Shown here piece by piece: positions 7,804 through 16,712 of a stretch of 64,000 bases of DNA. The translations under genes and the position numbers were made by a program. How positions within the stretch are numbered: the stretch's first letter is position 1; every line of letters starts with the position of its first letter. The stretch lies in NCBI GenBank assembly GCA_002441005.1, contig DJWO01000014.1:186001-250000 (forward strand). Direction: 5' to 3'. This DNA is from Candidatus Aminicenantes bacterium UBA6228. GTDB taxonomy: Bacteria > Acidobacteriota > Aminicenantia > Aminicenantales > Saccharicenantaceae. The notes beneath the pieces are model-generated. The model was not told the DNA's origin and searched no databases. It saw nothing but the letters and a program-made list of their open reading frames with translations.

Positions 7804-7832
7804 GATAATCTCCTAAGGGGAAGGAGATTATC
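7804..7832 (-). promoter_or_regulatory. Perfect 11-bp hairpin masking the propeller ribosome site
   Basis: GATAATCTCCT (7804-7814) and AGGAGATTATC (7822-7832) are exact reverse complements around a 7-nt loop. In the minus-strand mRNA the AGGAG ribosome site lies in the 3' arm, which ends one base before the ATG. The hairpin sits 9 bases past the stop of the peptide gene. It could block initiation, act as an RNase III or 3'-end stabilising site, or favour peptide over propeller expression. Confidence 0.75.
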
Positions 7833-7840
7833 CCTCATGC

Positions 7841-8104
7841 TTAATTTGCAAAAACTATAACACAGTTTGATGGTTCCTCACAACAGTACCACTCATTTCC
7901 ACCCCAACTTCCTATATATCTTCCGGCCAAAGCCCATATACTCTCAGCCAGGGTCCCATCTCCTCGTGTTATTGTCCCATGTATTGGCGCCTTGGCATAA
8001 GCTTTTGCACTGAAATTTAACACGCTCATCATGACTCCCAAGAAAATGAGAATCATGATAAAGAGTGAACAGATTTTTTCAAAATTTTTTTTGACATCGC
8101 GCAC
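7841..8104 (-). CDS. Small exported Cys-containing peptide precursor
   Basis: At most 87 residues. A hydrophobic helix (11-30) and small-residue sites (SAKAYAKA, 32-39) make a plausible signal peptide, leaving about 48 mature residues. The C-terminus holds C74, C75 and C81 (NEWYCCEEPSNCVI). The segment TLAESIWALAG resembles the TLANVEALA-type motif of Bacteroidota NVEALA peptides, which also sit beside 6-bladed propellers, but the match is loose. It is the first gene of a three-gene operon. The start is uncertain: the frame opens with GTG directly abutting AAGGGG, and an internal ATG at codon 17 is possible. The function is unknown. Confidence 0.6.
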   Translation of the reverse strand: MRDVKKNFEKICSLFIMILIFLGVMMSVLNFSAKAYAKAPIHGTITRGDGTLAESIWALAGRYIGSWGGNEWYCCEEPSNCVIVFAN

Positions 8105-8151
8105 CCCCTTAGTTATTTTAGGTTTTCTACTCTCCTTCCCCTTTATAAGAT

Positions 8152-8184
8152 AAAAAAAAATACGGTCTTGTCAAGCCCCGTATT
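8152..8184 (-). terminator. Intrinsic terminator or attenuator upstream of the peptide operon
   Basis: On the minus strand AATACGG and CCGTATT pair perfectly around a loop that itself contains CTTG/CAAG, followed by nine T (8152-8160). It lies about 50 bp upstream of the peptide gene, in the same direction. It either ends an unrecognised minus-strand transcript from 8185-8583 or attenuates the peptide operon. The loop also contains TTGACA, which with TATCTT 16 bp on could act as a promoter. Confidence 0.6.
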
Positions 8185-8583
8185 CCAAAATATATCGGAT
8201 AAGACTATGTCTGAAATTCACCACTCTTTATCTCACAAGACGGCGGCAGATTGAGTAATTTCTCATTTTTGGCAGAGAGAAATTTAAGCCAGCCAACCTG
8301 ATTTGATAGAATAAATCTTATTAAAAGAGCGAATCTCTGGGAAGCAGGGCACAATTCACAATCAAAGCCCCGGGACAAAGCTAAAGTCGCCTACCCCGCG
8401 TCTATCGACAGAAAAGGCCAGGGCTGAGCCGGACCAGATTAACAAACCAGACTGATAAAATTTGAATGAAGGCAAGGGGATTGGGTTATAATAGGCACGA
8501 AATTAAAAATTGAGGGCAACGAGCAACTTTAGATAGATAATGGAACAAACCATAAATAAAAAACAAACACAAAGGAGACAATA
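8185..8583. other. Intergenic region with candidate rhamnosidase promoter
   Basis: No gene is recognisable on either strand. A perfect TATAAT (8487-8492) lies about 90 bp before the rhamnosidase start, but its -35 region is weak (TTTGAA at 8461, with long spacing). Any minus-strand RNA ending at the 8152-8184 terminator would have to start here. Confidence 0.35.
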
Positions 8584-11391
8584 ATGAATCTCTCAGCCAC
8601 CGCAGTCAGCCTACCCGGGTTTTCCTCCCGGCTTTCCTCCAGGCCTTCAGCCCATTCGAACCTGAGCCTCAGGCAAAATGGATCGAAAGCCCCGGGCTTT
8701 TTCTCTAAAGCCTTAAGGTCTGTGGCTATATCAACAATATCAGCAGTCATTACCCTTATTTTATTCCTGACCGCCCCACTCCTCGCCCAGACTGCGCCAT
8801 CCACCGCCTCTCTAAAGGGCGCCATCGCTCCCTATGATCTCCGTGTTGAGTACCTCACCAATCCTCTCGGCGTGGACACGGCCGAACCGCGCTTTTTCTG
8901 GAAAAACAGGCACAGCGAGCGCGGCCAATCTCAGACCGCCTTTGAGTTAATTGTCTCCTCGTCGCCTTCCGCCGACACTGGCGACCTGTGGGAATCGGGT
9001 AAAACAAGCGGCGACTCTTCGATTCAGATTGTCTATGGTGGAAAGCCCCTCGCCAGCAACCGCACTTACTACTGGAAAGTCCGCATCTACGACTCTGAGG
9101 ATAAAGCCAGTCCCTGGAGTGAGGTGGCCCGCTTCGATACCGGGCTTCTCTCGCCGTCTGACTGGAAGGGACAATGGATTGGAAGCGATGGGCTTCTGCG
9201 CCGGGAATTCACTTTACCGGAAGAGCCGCGCCGCGCCCGGGCTTATATCGCCGGTCTGGGCTACTACAAGCTCCACCTCAACGGCCGCAAGGTTGGAAAT
9301 CATGTGCTTGACCCTGGCTGGACTAACTACAAGAAAAGAATTCTCTATGCAACCTACGATGTAACCCGCCTTCTCCGGAAGGGCAAAAATGCCATTGGCG
9401 TCATGCTTGGCCAGGGCTGGTATAAATCGCGAGCCCTGATGTTTGAGCTTTATATTGAAGACGCCAGCGGCAATGTGACTGAAATTCATTCTGACACTTC
9501 CTGGCAAACCGCCGCCGGCCCCATCCTTGAAGACAGCATCTATAACGGGGAAACTTACGACGCCCGCCTCGAACAGCCGGGCTGGGATAGGCCTGATTTT
9601 GCCGCACCGGCCAGCTGGCATCAGGCCTCCGCCGCTGAAGCACCCACCGGGGTTCTGTCATCTCAGATGATGCCTGCCATCCAGGTGATTGAGACCATCG
9701 TTCCTCCCACTATGACCAATCCGGCGCCCGGCGTCTATGTCTTCGACCTCGGTCAGAACATCAGCGGCTGGGCCCAGCTCAGGGTGAGTGGTCAGGCCGG
9801 GACGGATATTCGCCTGCGCTTCTCCGAGCTTCTCTACGACAACGGCCTCATCAATCAGGAAAACCTCCGTTCGGCCCGAGCTGAAGATCATTACATTCTG
9901 CGGGGCGACGGTGCAACCGAAGTCTGGGAACCGCGCTTTACCTACCATGGTTTCCGCTACATCGAAGTGACCGGCTTTCCGGGAACGCCAAAGCTCGATT
10001 CGGTTCGCGGCCGGGTAGTTCACACTGCCGTTTCGCCAGCCGGCAATTTTTCCGCTTCAACTCAAATCCTCAACGACATTCAGCACGTTATTCTCTGGGG
10101 CCAGAAAACCAACCTTCACAGCATCCCAACCGACTGCGACCAGCGCGATGAGCGCATGGGCTGGATGGGCGACGCTCAGGTCACAGCCGAAGAAGCCATG
10201 ATGAACTTTGATATGGCTGCTTTTTACACCAATTTTCTGCGCAATATCCGTGACGAACAGGCGGCCGATGGCTCCATCACCGATACCGTGCCTCATGTCT
10301 GGGGCCAGCGCCCGGCTGATCCGGCCTGGGGCACCGCTTACCCGCTCATCGCCTGGTATATGTATCAAAATTACGGCGACCGCCGCCTTATCGAAGACTA
10401 TTACGACTCGCTCAAAAAATACGTTGAATTTCTGCGGGGCAAAGCCGAAAACGGCCTCCTCAAATACAGCTACTATGGCGACTGGGTGGCCATTGAAAAA
10501 TGCCCGGGGAGTCTCGTCTCGACCTTTTATTATTATTACGATACCAAGGTGCTGGCCGACATGGCACGCCTCATCAACAAGACAGCCGACGCCCAGGCCT
10601 ATGACAAACTTGCCGGCGACATTAAGGCTGCCTTTAACCGCGAGTTTTTTGACCCGAAGATCAGGCACTACGGCCCGACCCAAACCGCCAACGCCCTCCC
10701 CCTCTTTATCGGCCTGGCCACCGACAAAGAACGCGGCCCCGCCTGGAGCGAGCTGTTTAATGACCTGGTCTATGAACACGATTCACATCTCACGACCGGT
10801 ATTATCGGAACGAAATACATCCTGGATGTCCTGACCTCAACCGGCAACTCCGACCTGGCCTACGATATCCTGACCAAAACCGATTTCCCGAGCTATGGCT
10901 ATATGATTAAAAATGGAGCCACCACTCTCTGGGAAATATGGCAGCAGCGCGAGGGGCCATCCATGAATTCTCACAATCACCCCATGTTTGGCAGCATCGG
11001 CGCCTGGTTCTACCGGGCCCTGGCTGGCATCAACATCGCTCCCGACTCTGTGGCTTATAAAAAGCTCGTCATCAAACCGCAGATGGTAAGAGACCTGACC
11101 CACGCCTCTGGCTCACTCAGCACCATTAATGGCGAGGTCGGCTGTGCCTGGTCAAAGGGCGACCGCCACGTTAAGCTCGAAGCGGTTATTCCGGTTGGAA
11201 GCGAAGCTCTGATTTATATACCGGTTTTTAAGCTCCGAAATCTCCAGTTGACCGAAGGCGGGACGGTGGTTTTTGCCGACAGCCAGCTTAAGACTTCTCT
11301 TCCCGGCATCAAAAGTATCGAGGCCAAAGGAGGAAATCTGATTATCCGGGTTGGCTCCGGCCGCTATGCCTTTAAGCTGACTGGAGAATAA
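8584..11391 (+). CDS. Alpha-L-rhamnosidase, GH78 family, exported
   Basis: The protein has 935 residues. The N-terminal 50 residues carry a hydrophobic export segment (AISTISAVITLILFLTAPLLA) before an Ig-like domain (about 65-180). A Bac_rhamnosid_N domain follows (GYYKLHLNGRKVGNHVLDPG, GWTNYKKRILYATYDVT). The (alpha/alpha)6 catalytic domain carries the hallmark DCDQRDERMGWMGD near residues 516-530. The C-terminal part has TLWEIWQQREG. It removes terminal rhamnose from plant or bacterial glycans in the periplasm or outside the cell. Ribosome site AAGGAG is 8 bases before the ATG. Codon third positions look clearly richer in G/C than in neighbouring genes, which could reflect transfer. Confidence 0.93.
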   Translation: MNLSATAVSLPGFSSRLSSRPSAHSNLSLRQNGSKAPGFFSKALRSVAISTISAVITLILFLTAPLLAQTAPSTASLKGAIAPYDLRVEYLTNPLGVDTAEPRFFWKNRHSERGQSQTAFELIVSSSPSADTGDLWESGKTSGDSSIQIVYGGKPLASNRTYYWKVRIYDSEDKASPWSEVARFDTGLLSPSDWKGQWIGSDGLLRREFTLPEEPRRARAYIAGLGYYKLHLNGRKVGNHVLDPGWTNYKKRILYATYDVTRLLRKGKNAIGVMLGQGWYKSRALMFELYIEDASGNVTEIHSDTSWQTAAGPILEDSIYNGETYDARLEQPGWDRPDFAAPASWHQASAAEAPTGVLSSQMMPAIQVIETIVPPTMTNPAPGVYVFDLGQNISGWAQLRVSGQAGTDIRLRFSELLYDNGLINQENLRSARAEDHYILRGDGATEVWEPRFTYHGFRYIEVTGFPGTPKLDSVRGRVVHTAVSPAGNFSASTQILNDIQHVILWGQKTNLHSIPTDCDQRDERMGWMGDAQVTAEEAMMNFDMAAFYTNFLRNIRDEQAADGSITDTVPHVWGQRPADPAWGTAYPLIAWYMYQNYGDRRLIEDYYDSLKKYVEFLRGKAENGLLKYSYYGDWVAIEKCPGSLVSTFYYYYDTKVLADMARLINKTADAQAYDKLAGDIKAAFNREFFDPKIRHYGPTQTANALPLFIGLATDKERGPAWSELFNDLVYEHDSHLTTGIIGTKYILDVLTSTGNSDLAYDILTKTDFPSYGYMIKNGATTLWEIWQQREGPSMNSHNHPMFGSIGAWFYRALAGINIAPDSVAYKKLVIKPQMVRDLTHASGSLSTINGEVGCAWSKGDRHVKLEAVIPVGSEALIYIPVFKLRNLQLTEGGTVVFADSQLKTSLPGIKSIEAKGGNLIIRVGSGRYAFKLTGE

Positions 11392-11396
11392 ATTTA

Positions 11397-11570
11397 TCAG
11401 GCTTTTCTGGAAACATAGGCGGTGGCGGCGACAAAATAAACCACAGAAATCAGTAGAAACCACAGCTTAAGAGCCGGCGCCGTGATTTTCCCGGAAAAAT
11501 TCAATCCGGCCAGAACCAGGCAGGTCAGAAGTGCCACTATTGAGATTATCTGGAGAAGTTTTTTCTTCAT
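11397..11570 (-). CDS. Small two-helix membrane protein (57 residues)
   Basis: A minus-strand frame starting MKKKLLQIISIVALLTCLVL and ending YVSRKA encodes 57 residues with two hydrophobic helices (about 5-23 and 34-52). The ribosome site AAAGG precedes the ATG. It lies downstream of the permease gene on the same strand, about 200 bp away, and converges on the rhamnosidase with only 5 bp between. The family is unknown. It resembles the small accessory subunits that often accompany transporters, but that is inference. Confidence 0.55.
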   Translation of the reverse strand: MKKKLLQIISIVALLTCLVLAGLNFSGKITAPALKLWFLLISVVYFVAATAYVSRKA

Positions 11571-11659
11571 TTATTTTTCCTTTTTACTAACCTTGTTATT
11601 TTTTCCCTGAGCCAATTAAATTCATCCTTTCTTTTGAGTCCGTCCCTCTCAACCTCCAT
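11567..11659 (-). CDS. Possible 30-residue charged peptide overlapping the small membrane protein
   Basis: A minus-strand frame from the ATG at 11659 (MEVERDGLKRKDEFNWLREK...) ends in a TGA that overlaps the next gene's start as ATGA, the classic coupling arrangement. A GGAGG-like stretch lies upstream. It is very short and could be chance. The surrounding 11571-11768 gap holds nothing else I can support. Confidence 0.25.
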   Translation of the reverse strand: MEVERDGLKRKDEFNWLREKITRLVKRKNK

Positions 11660-11768
11660 CGTCCAGCCTCCACTTTTTCCCCATAAAACATTCACCTACA
11701 CTCAGGGATTCCCTTTTGACTTTTGTTTTTCTACTTCTCTCTTCTTTGATCATTTCTATTCTATATTT

Positions 11769-13166
11769 TTAAGCTTTCGCTCCGGCCAGACTTTCTGACG
11801 CCCTGGCTTTGTTTCTAAGCGGGAGATTCAGCACGATGTACAACACCAGGGCAAAGATGTAACCTGGCAGCCAGCGAAAATAAAGATGAACCGGCAGGGC
11901 AAAGGCGAAAGCTAAGCTCCCGCCCCAGACCAGCAGCACCTTCCAGTTAAAAGCCTTCTTCCTCTCTTCAGCCTGATAGCGCGGAATCCCCAGTCTTGGG
12001 AAAATCCAGTGCTCGGTAAAGACCACGGCTCCAACTGGCATGAGCACCAGCCCGTAAATCGCCACATAATCCAGAAGTTTCATAAAAAACAGCGGAAAAC
12101 AGGACAGAATCGAGGTGACCGTCCCGGCCAGCAGGGTAATTTTCCAGCGCGGCCAGCCGGTGATGGTCTGAAGGGCCAGCCCTGCCCGGTAAAGGGTCGG
12201 GTTGGCCGTAGTCCAGCCAGCCAGCAGAACACACAGCACGCCGGCCAGGCCTAAGGCTTCAAAAGCCATCTTACCCGGATGCATTTCCCGGCCAATAGCC
12301 GCCACCATGACGCCCGAGCAGATCCAGGCTAAAAAATGGCCTGAATACATGCCAAAAGCTGAATAAAAACCGTAAGTCCACTTTTTGGCATAACGGAAAA
12401 TAGCCATATCCGACAGGCCGACGTGCATGGCTAAATTGCAGAACCAGGCAAAAAAGACGACATGCCAGAAGCCGAGTTTTTCCTGGCCGGTAACCGCTAT
12501 TCCGTTCCAGATTTTGGTGGTGGCTACCTCCCAGAAATTTCCAAAGTCGGCTCTCACTCCAAGCTTGGGCAGACTGACTAAGGCTCCAGCGATAAAAACC
12601 AGAAAAATCCAGGGCGAAACCACCTCGGCAAACCGGCTTAATTTTTCAAAACCTAAAATCGCCAGCAGAGTAAATAACGCTCCGAGGACCAGGCAAACCA
12701 CAACCCACAGAACGCTGCTGGGGAAAATATCGTTTAAGCCCGGGACTTTCATTTTGAAAGCCAGTCCGACAGCTGTGGCTGAGACCGAAATCATCGCCCC
12801 GGCTAAGATGCAGTAGAGGAAAGCATTAGCCACATTATAAATTAAAGTGACACCGGGCCCGGCGATTTTTCTCAGATACCAGTAAAGGGTTAGGCGGGTG
12901 TTGACGGCAATCGGGGCGCAGATAAAAGTCCAGCTCAAAACAGCCAGAAGATTACCCAGGAGCAGCCCTAACATCAGATCAGAGGCGGTAATACCGTGGA
13001 GAACAAAAAAGGCCCCGATGACAAACTCGGTGGCAGCCACATGTTCGCCGGCAAAAACGCTGGCAAACAGGACGCCTGGTTTGAGGCTCGAGGCCGAGAC
13101 CGGCTCCCGGTCATATTCATAAAGCTTATCCATGCGAGAGGCAACAGCTGACAGGCTGAAGGCCAT
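11769..13166 (-). CDS. NCS1/purine-cytosine permease-like transporter
   Basis: The 465-residue protein has about 12 hydrophobic segments. The fold pattern is that of the nucleobase:cation symporter-1 group: an N-terminal GVLFASVFAGEHVAATEFVIGA with small-residue helix breaks, then LGLLLGNLLAVLSWTFICAPIAV. Such proteins import cytosine, purines, hydantoins or vitamins with H+ or Na+. The substrate cannot be told from sequence. The ribosome site AAGGAGTT is upstream of the ATG. It is divergent from the Tat-exported aminotransferase-like gene, with 171 bp between. Confidence 0.75.
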   Translation of the reverse strand: MAFSLSAVASRMDKLYEYDREPVSASSLKPGVLFASVFAGEHVAATEFVIGAFFVLHGITASDLMLGLLLGNLLAVLSWTFICAPIAVNTRLTLYWYLRKIAGPGVTLIYNVANAFLYCILAGAMISVSATAVGLAFKMKVPGLNDIFPSSVLWVVVCLVLGALFTLLAILGFEKLSRFAEVVSPWIFLVFIAGALVSLPKLGVRADFGNFWEVATTKIWNGIAVTGQEKLGFWHVVFFAWFCNLAMHVGLSDMAIFRYAKKWTYGFYSAFGMYSGHFLAWICSGVMVAAIGREMHPGKMAFEALGLAGVLCVLLAGWTTANPTLYRAGLALQTITGWPRWKITLLAGTVTSILSCFPLFFMKLLDYVAIYGLVLMPVGAVVFTEHWIFPRLGIPRYQAEERKKAFNWKVLLVWGGSLAFAFALPVHLYFRWLPGYIFALVLYIVLNLPLRNKARASESLAGAKA

Positions 13167-13337
13167 GGGCTTTAACTCCTTCCTTTCTCGAGTTTCAATT
13201 CAAGAGAATCAGGAACACAATCCGATTAAAAAATCGTATCATGTGCGGCCCGAAAATAAAATAAGTTTTTTATTCTGAGCTAAAAGGTTATAAAATATTG
13301 TTCTCAGTATTTATCACTAAAATTGAAGGAGTGAGTT

Positions 13338-14681
13338 ATGAAGGAGACAAACCCTGATTTCAACCAGGACAATTCCAGGCGGCGTTTTTTTAAGCTGCTG
13401 GGCGGAGGCTTAATAGCTGCTTCCAGCTGGCCCCTGGCTGCCCGGCAGGCTTTCGGCCAGAAAACCGGCCTCCAGGAAAAAGAACAGGTGCCGCCGCTAC
13501 CCAGGGCTGCCGGTTCAATCGAGCCCGATGATGCTAAATTCTGGTCTTTTGTCCGGGAACAGTTCCCGATCACCAAAAATAACAGCCTGATTTATATGAA
13601 TAACGGCACCATGGGCCCCTCTCCTTACTATATTCAATGGATGTTTTTTACCAAGGAACAGGAAGTTAATTTTACCGGTGCTTATGGCGGGCACGATATG
13701 GCCCGGGCCAGGGTGGCTGAATTTATTAACTGCGATGAAAAGGAAGTTGTTCTAACTCACAATGTGACTGAAGGCATAAACATTATCGCTCAGGGCTTGA
13801 AGCTCAAAAAGGGAGACGAGGTCATTATCACCAATCATGAACACGCCGGCAACGCTATTCCCTGGTACACGCGAGCCAGAAGAGACCGGGTGGTGGTCAA
13901 AGTCGCTCCCCTCGGGCGGGATGCAGCCGAGACTCTGAGCAACATTGAGCGGGCCATCACTAAGAAAACCAGAATCATCGCCGTCCCCCACATGACCTGC
14001 ACCAATGGCCAGATTTTGCCGGCCAAAGAAATTGTGGAACTTGGTCACCGGAAAAAAATTCTGGTGATGCTGGACGGAGCTCATCCGCCGGGCATGTTCA
14101 AAGTTGATGTCCGGGACCTGGGCTGTGATTTTTATGCGACCTGCGGACATAAGTTTTTATTAGGGCCTAAGGGAACAGGCTTTCTCTACGTCAAGCAGGA
14201 AGTGTTTGACCGGGTTGAGCCCATCATGACTGGCGGCGGGTCGGATTCCGGCTGGGATTATAAAAAAGGCCTCCACGGCTGGAACAGCACCGCCCACCGC
14301 TACGACTATGGAACCCAGAGCTTAGCTCTCTATTACGGGCTTGCAGCCTGTTTTGATTTTGTTAATGGTATCGGTGTGGATAATATCACCAAACGGGATA
14401 AGGCTCTGGCCGGTAAATTTTTGCAAGGGCTGCAGGAGATTCCCCAGGTCGAGATCCTGACGCCCCTCGAAGAAAAATCACGCTGTGCCCTGACCGGTTT
14501 CCGCCTTAAAAATATGCCTTTTGATAAATTCCAGAACTGGCTCATGGAAAAATACAAGATAAGAATTAGAGGCGTCGGGGAAGGCGGGCTTAATTCCCTG
14601 AGAGTGACGACTCATATTTATAACACTTTTGAGGAAGTTGACCTGCTGCTCGAAGCTATCCGGGAAGCAGCCAGAAAATAG
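13338..14681 (+). CDS. Tat-exported class V aminotransferase-like PLP enzyme
   Basis: The 447-residue protein begins with a twin-arginine signal, SRRRFFKLLGGGLIAASS (13-30), and cleavage is likely near AFGQ. The rest is a fold-type I PLP enzyme of the aminotransferase class V / isopenicillin-N-epimerase-like group: VLTHNVTEGINIIAQGL, then MLDGAHPPG and YATCGHKFLLGPKGTGFLYV, where K272 after the His is the Schiff-base lysine. The reaction could be a cysteine-desulfurase-like, epimerase or lyase activity; the substrate is unknown. An extracytoplasmic PLP enzyme is unusual, and the Tat route suits export of a folded cofactor-loaded protein. GGAG precedes the ATG. Confidence 0.85.
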   Translation: MKETNPDFNQDNSRRRFFKLLGGGLIAASSWPLAARQAFGQKTGLQEKEQVPPLPRAAGSIEPDDAKFWSFVREQFPITKNNSLIYMNNGTMGPSPYYIQWMFFTKEQEVNFTGAYGGHDMARARVAEFINCDEKEVVLTHNVTEGINIIAQGLKLKKGDEVIITNHEHAGNAIPWYTRARRDRVVVKVAPLGRDAAETLSNIERAITKKTRIIAVPHMTCTNGQILPAKEIVELGHRKKILVMLDGAHPPGMFKVDVRDLGCDFYATCGHKFLLGPKGTGFLYVKQEVFDRVEPIMTGGGSDSGWDYKKGLHGWNSTAHRYDYGTQSLALYYGLAACFDFVNGIGVDNITKRDKALAGKFLQGLQEIPQVEILTPLEEKSRCALTGFRLKNMPFDKFQNWLMEKYKIRIRGVGEGGLNSLRVTTHIYNTFEEVDLLLEAIREAARK

Positions 14682-14822
14682 GTCTGGCAGTGGCCCGGTG
14701 TCCGGATGAGGCTATCCGTCTTCCAGCCGGTCCGGTAAGGTTGTCCGGTCCCCCGGGCTGTTGACCTTGGCCGGCCGGGTTTTTGAGCCCCTGTCCCAGC
14801 TGGTGGCTTTTCCGGCTGGCAA

Positions 14823-14851
14823 TTGACACTGGCTCGCCGTAAGAGTATTTT
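14823..14851 (+). promoter_or_regulatory. Promoter of the DUF3943 gene
   Basis: TTGACA (14823-14828), 17 bp, TATTTT (14846-14851), followed by an A/T-rich leader to the ATG at 14922. The preceding 14682-14822 is GC-rich with short inverted repeats and no gene. Confidence 0.5.
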
Positions 14852-14921
14852 TTTAAGATAAAAACAGAGAGCCGAACTGAAAAAAAGTAAAATAGATAAA
14901 AATAAAACCGGAAATCCCATT

Positions 14922-16658
14922 ATGAACAGTACAAAGAAAGTCACATCTGCAGCCGTTTTTCTTTTTTTATTTTTTAGCTTTTCGGTTAGCCTCCCGGCCC
15001 GGACCGGAGCCGCCATTCCGGATCAAAGGCAGCCCGGAGAACAGGAATTCAAAGAAAAATTGCTGGCTGAATTTGACCTGACTCTTAATTCTTTTTATCT
15101 CAGGAATAAATGGGTCAACGCTCCCGATGAAATCATTATAGATTTCAAATTAAGCCCTTTTTCAACCTGGCCAGGATTTCTAATTAGCAATGCGGCCGGC
15201 TCTCAGCAGTTGAGCAGCCAGCGGCCCAACCGGCCGAGGGCCACCATTGAACTGGTGACCATGCTGGCTATTTCAGGGATAGACTACTGGAACAAATATG
15301 GCCAGTTTTTAGAGGACTGGCAGTTTCTTCCCACCTGGCATGACCAGAAGAAAAGATTCTTTACTCTTCAAGCCCACCGTTTTGACCACAATAATTTCAG
15401 CTTGAACTGGCGGCATTCCTTAGCCGGTATGCTCTATTACGAACTGGCCCGGAGCAACAATCTTCCCTGGTGGAACTCGATGCTATATTCGCTGGCCGGC
15501 TCTCTTTCCTGGGAATATATCGTTGAATGGCGCGAGGTTATCTCCATCGGTGACAATGTCATGACCGGGTTTGGTGGCTATGTTCTGGGTGAATCCTGGT
15601 TCCATCTCGGCCGCTACCTTTTTAATTCACCCAGGAAAGTCTCCTATTATTTGAGCTGGCTGAATCCTTTAAATAGAATCAATGGCTGGCTGGAAGGAAA
15701 AGATAAGCCTCTTTCTCCCCACTTCCATCCCTTTAATTATCAAGCTCAGGATGTCTATTTTTTAGCTGGCTACCGGAACTCACCCACCTCCACCAGCAGC
15801 GGCAATACCGGCAATATGTTCTACCGCTTTGGTTCTGAAATATTTATCGAGCCGCTCTACGGGCTGCCCGGGAAAATAAATGAAACCTTTAAGAGCCCGA
15901 TTTATACCGCTTTAAATTATTCCCTTACCTATCACGGGAAAAACCGGGAGGAACTGGAGCTTGAAGCCCGGGTTATCCCCTGGGGCAAGTTTATTCAAAA
16001 TATCGGGCAGGATAAAAAAGGCTACAGCCTGATTTATGGTCTGGGTTCTGCTTTTCATACTTATGTCAAGAGGCCGGTCACTGACTATGATGCCGGCCAC
16101 GTTAAGATAACCGATACCGCCGGTTTTCACTTTGAGGAGCCAAGAAATTTCCGGGACAAGATGGGAGCCGTTCACCTCCTGGGACCGGTCGTGGATGGAG
16201 CTTATAATAGCGGCCAGTGGTCCTTTCATCTAAACGGCGAAGCTTACCTCAGTTTTGGAATGATTAACGCTCTGGCCCTGAACAGGTATTCTCTTGATCA
16301 CGATGTTCAGGGGATGAAAACCACCGTGACCTGTTATGGTTATTATTATGCCTTAGGCCCCGCCCTGGGAGCCTCGGCTGAGATCAGGTATTCCCGGTTT
16401 CGCCTCCGGGGTTTCGCTAATTATGTTTATTACCGCTCGATCCAGGGCCTGTCCGAGCTGCAAGCGCAGGTCACCGATGATTCAGCCATTAAGGATTCCA
16501 GATGGCATACCGGGATTCAACTCCAGTGCCAGCTGCCGGCGAGTAACCTGTTTCTTTTCAGTTCTATAGAATGGGTCGGAAGATGGGGTATAATTCATGA
16601 GGTGAGCGAACGAACCCTGGAAAAACGTTATTATCTCGGCCTTAAGTACAATCTTTGA
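14922..16658 (+). CDS. DUF3943-type outer-membrane or periplasmic protein
   Basis: The 578-residue protein has a signal peptide (about 1-30, ending LPARTGAA). A central region is rich in W, Y and G (NWRHSLAGMLYYELARS, LSWEYIVEWREVISIGDN, GYVLGESWFHLGRYLF), matching DUF3943. The C-terminal half is alternating beta-strand in pattern and ends with an aromatic-containing LGLKYNL, consistent with a beta-barrel. The function is unknown; the family is found in diderm bacteria. It appears monocistronic. A weak palindrome with a T-rich run follows its stop (16663-16682). Confidence 0.7.
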   Translation: MNSTKKVTSAAVFLFLFFSFSVSLPARTGAAIPDQRQPGEQEFKEKLLAEFDLTLNSFYLRNKWVNAPDEIIIDFKLSPFSTWPGFLISNAAGSQQLSSQRPNRPRATIELVTMLAISGIDYWNKYGQFLEDWQFLPTWHDQKKRFFTLQAHRFDHNNFSLNWRHSLAGMLYYELARSNNLPWWNSMLYSLAGSLSWEYIVEWREVISIGDNVMTGFGGYVLGESWFHLGRYLFNSPRKVSYYLSWLNPLNRINGWLEGKDKPLSPHFHPFNYQAQDVYFLAGYRNSPTSTSSGNTGNMFYRFGSEIFIEPLYGLPGKINETFKSPIYTALNYSLTYHGKNREELELEARVIPWGKFIQNIGQDKKGYSLIYGLGSAFHTYVKRPVTDYDAGHVKITDTAGFHFEEPRNFRDKMGAVHLLGPVVDGAYNSGQWSFHLNGEAYLSFGMINALALNRYSLDHDVQGMKTTVTCYGYYYALGPALGASAEIRYSRFRLRGFANYVYYRSIQGLSELQAQVTDDSAIKDSRWHTGIQLQCQLPASNLFLFSSIEWVGRWGIIHEVSERTLEKRYYLGLKYNL

Positions 16659-16712
16659 TAAGATCCGATCGGATTTTTAATCTTAACAACCAGGCCAAAA
16701 AATGTTAGAATG

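Noticed and set aside
10057..10779. 240-codon minus-strand frame inside the rhamnosidase gene
   Set aside because: It is a shadow of GC-rich codons in a gene with intact GH78 motifs.
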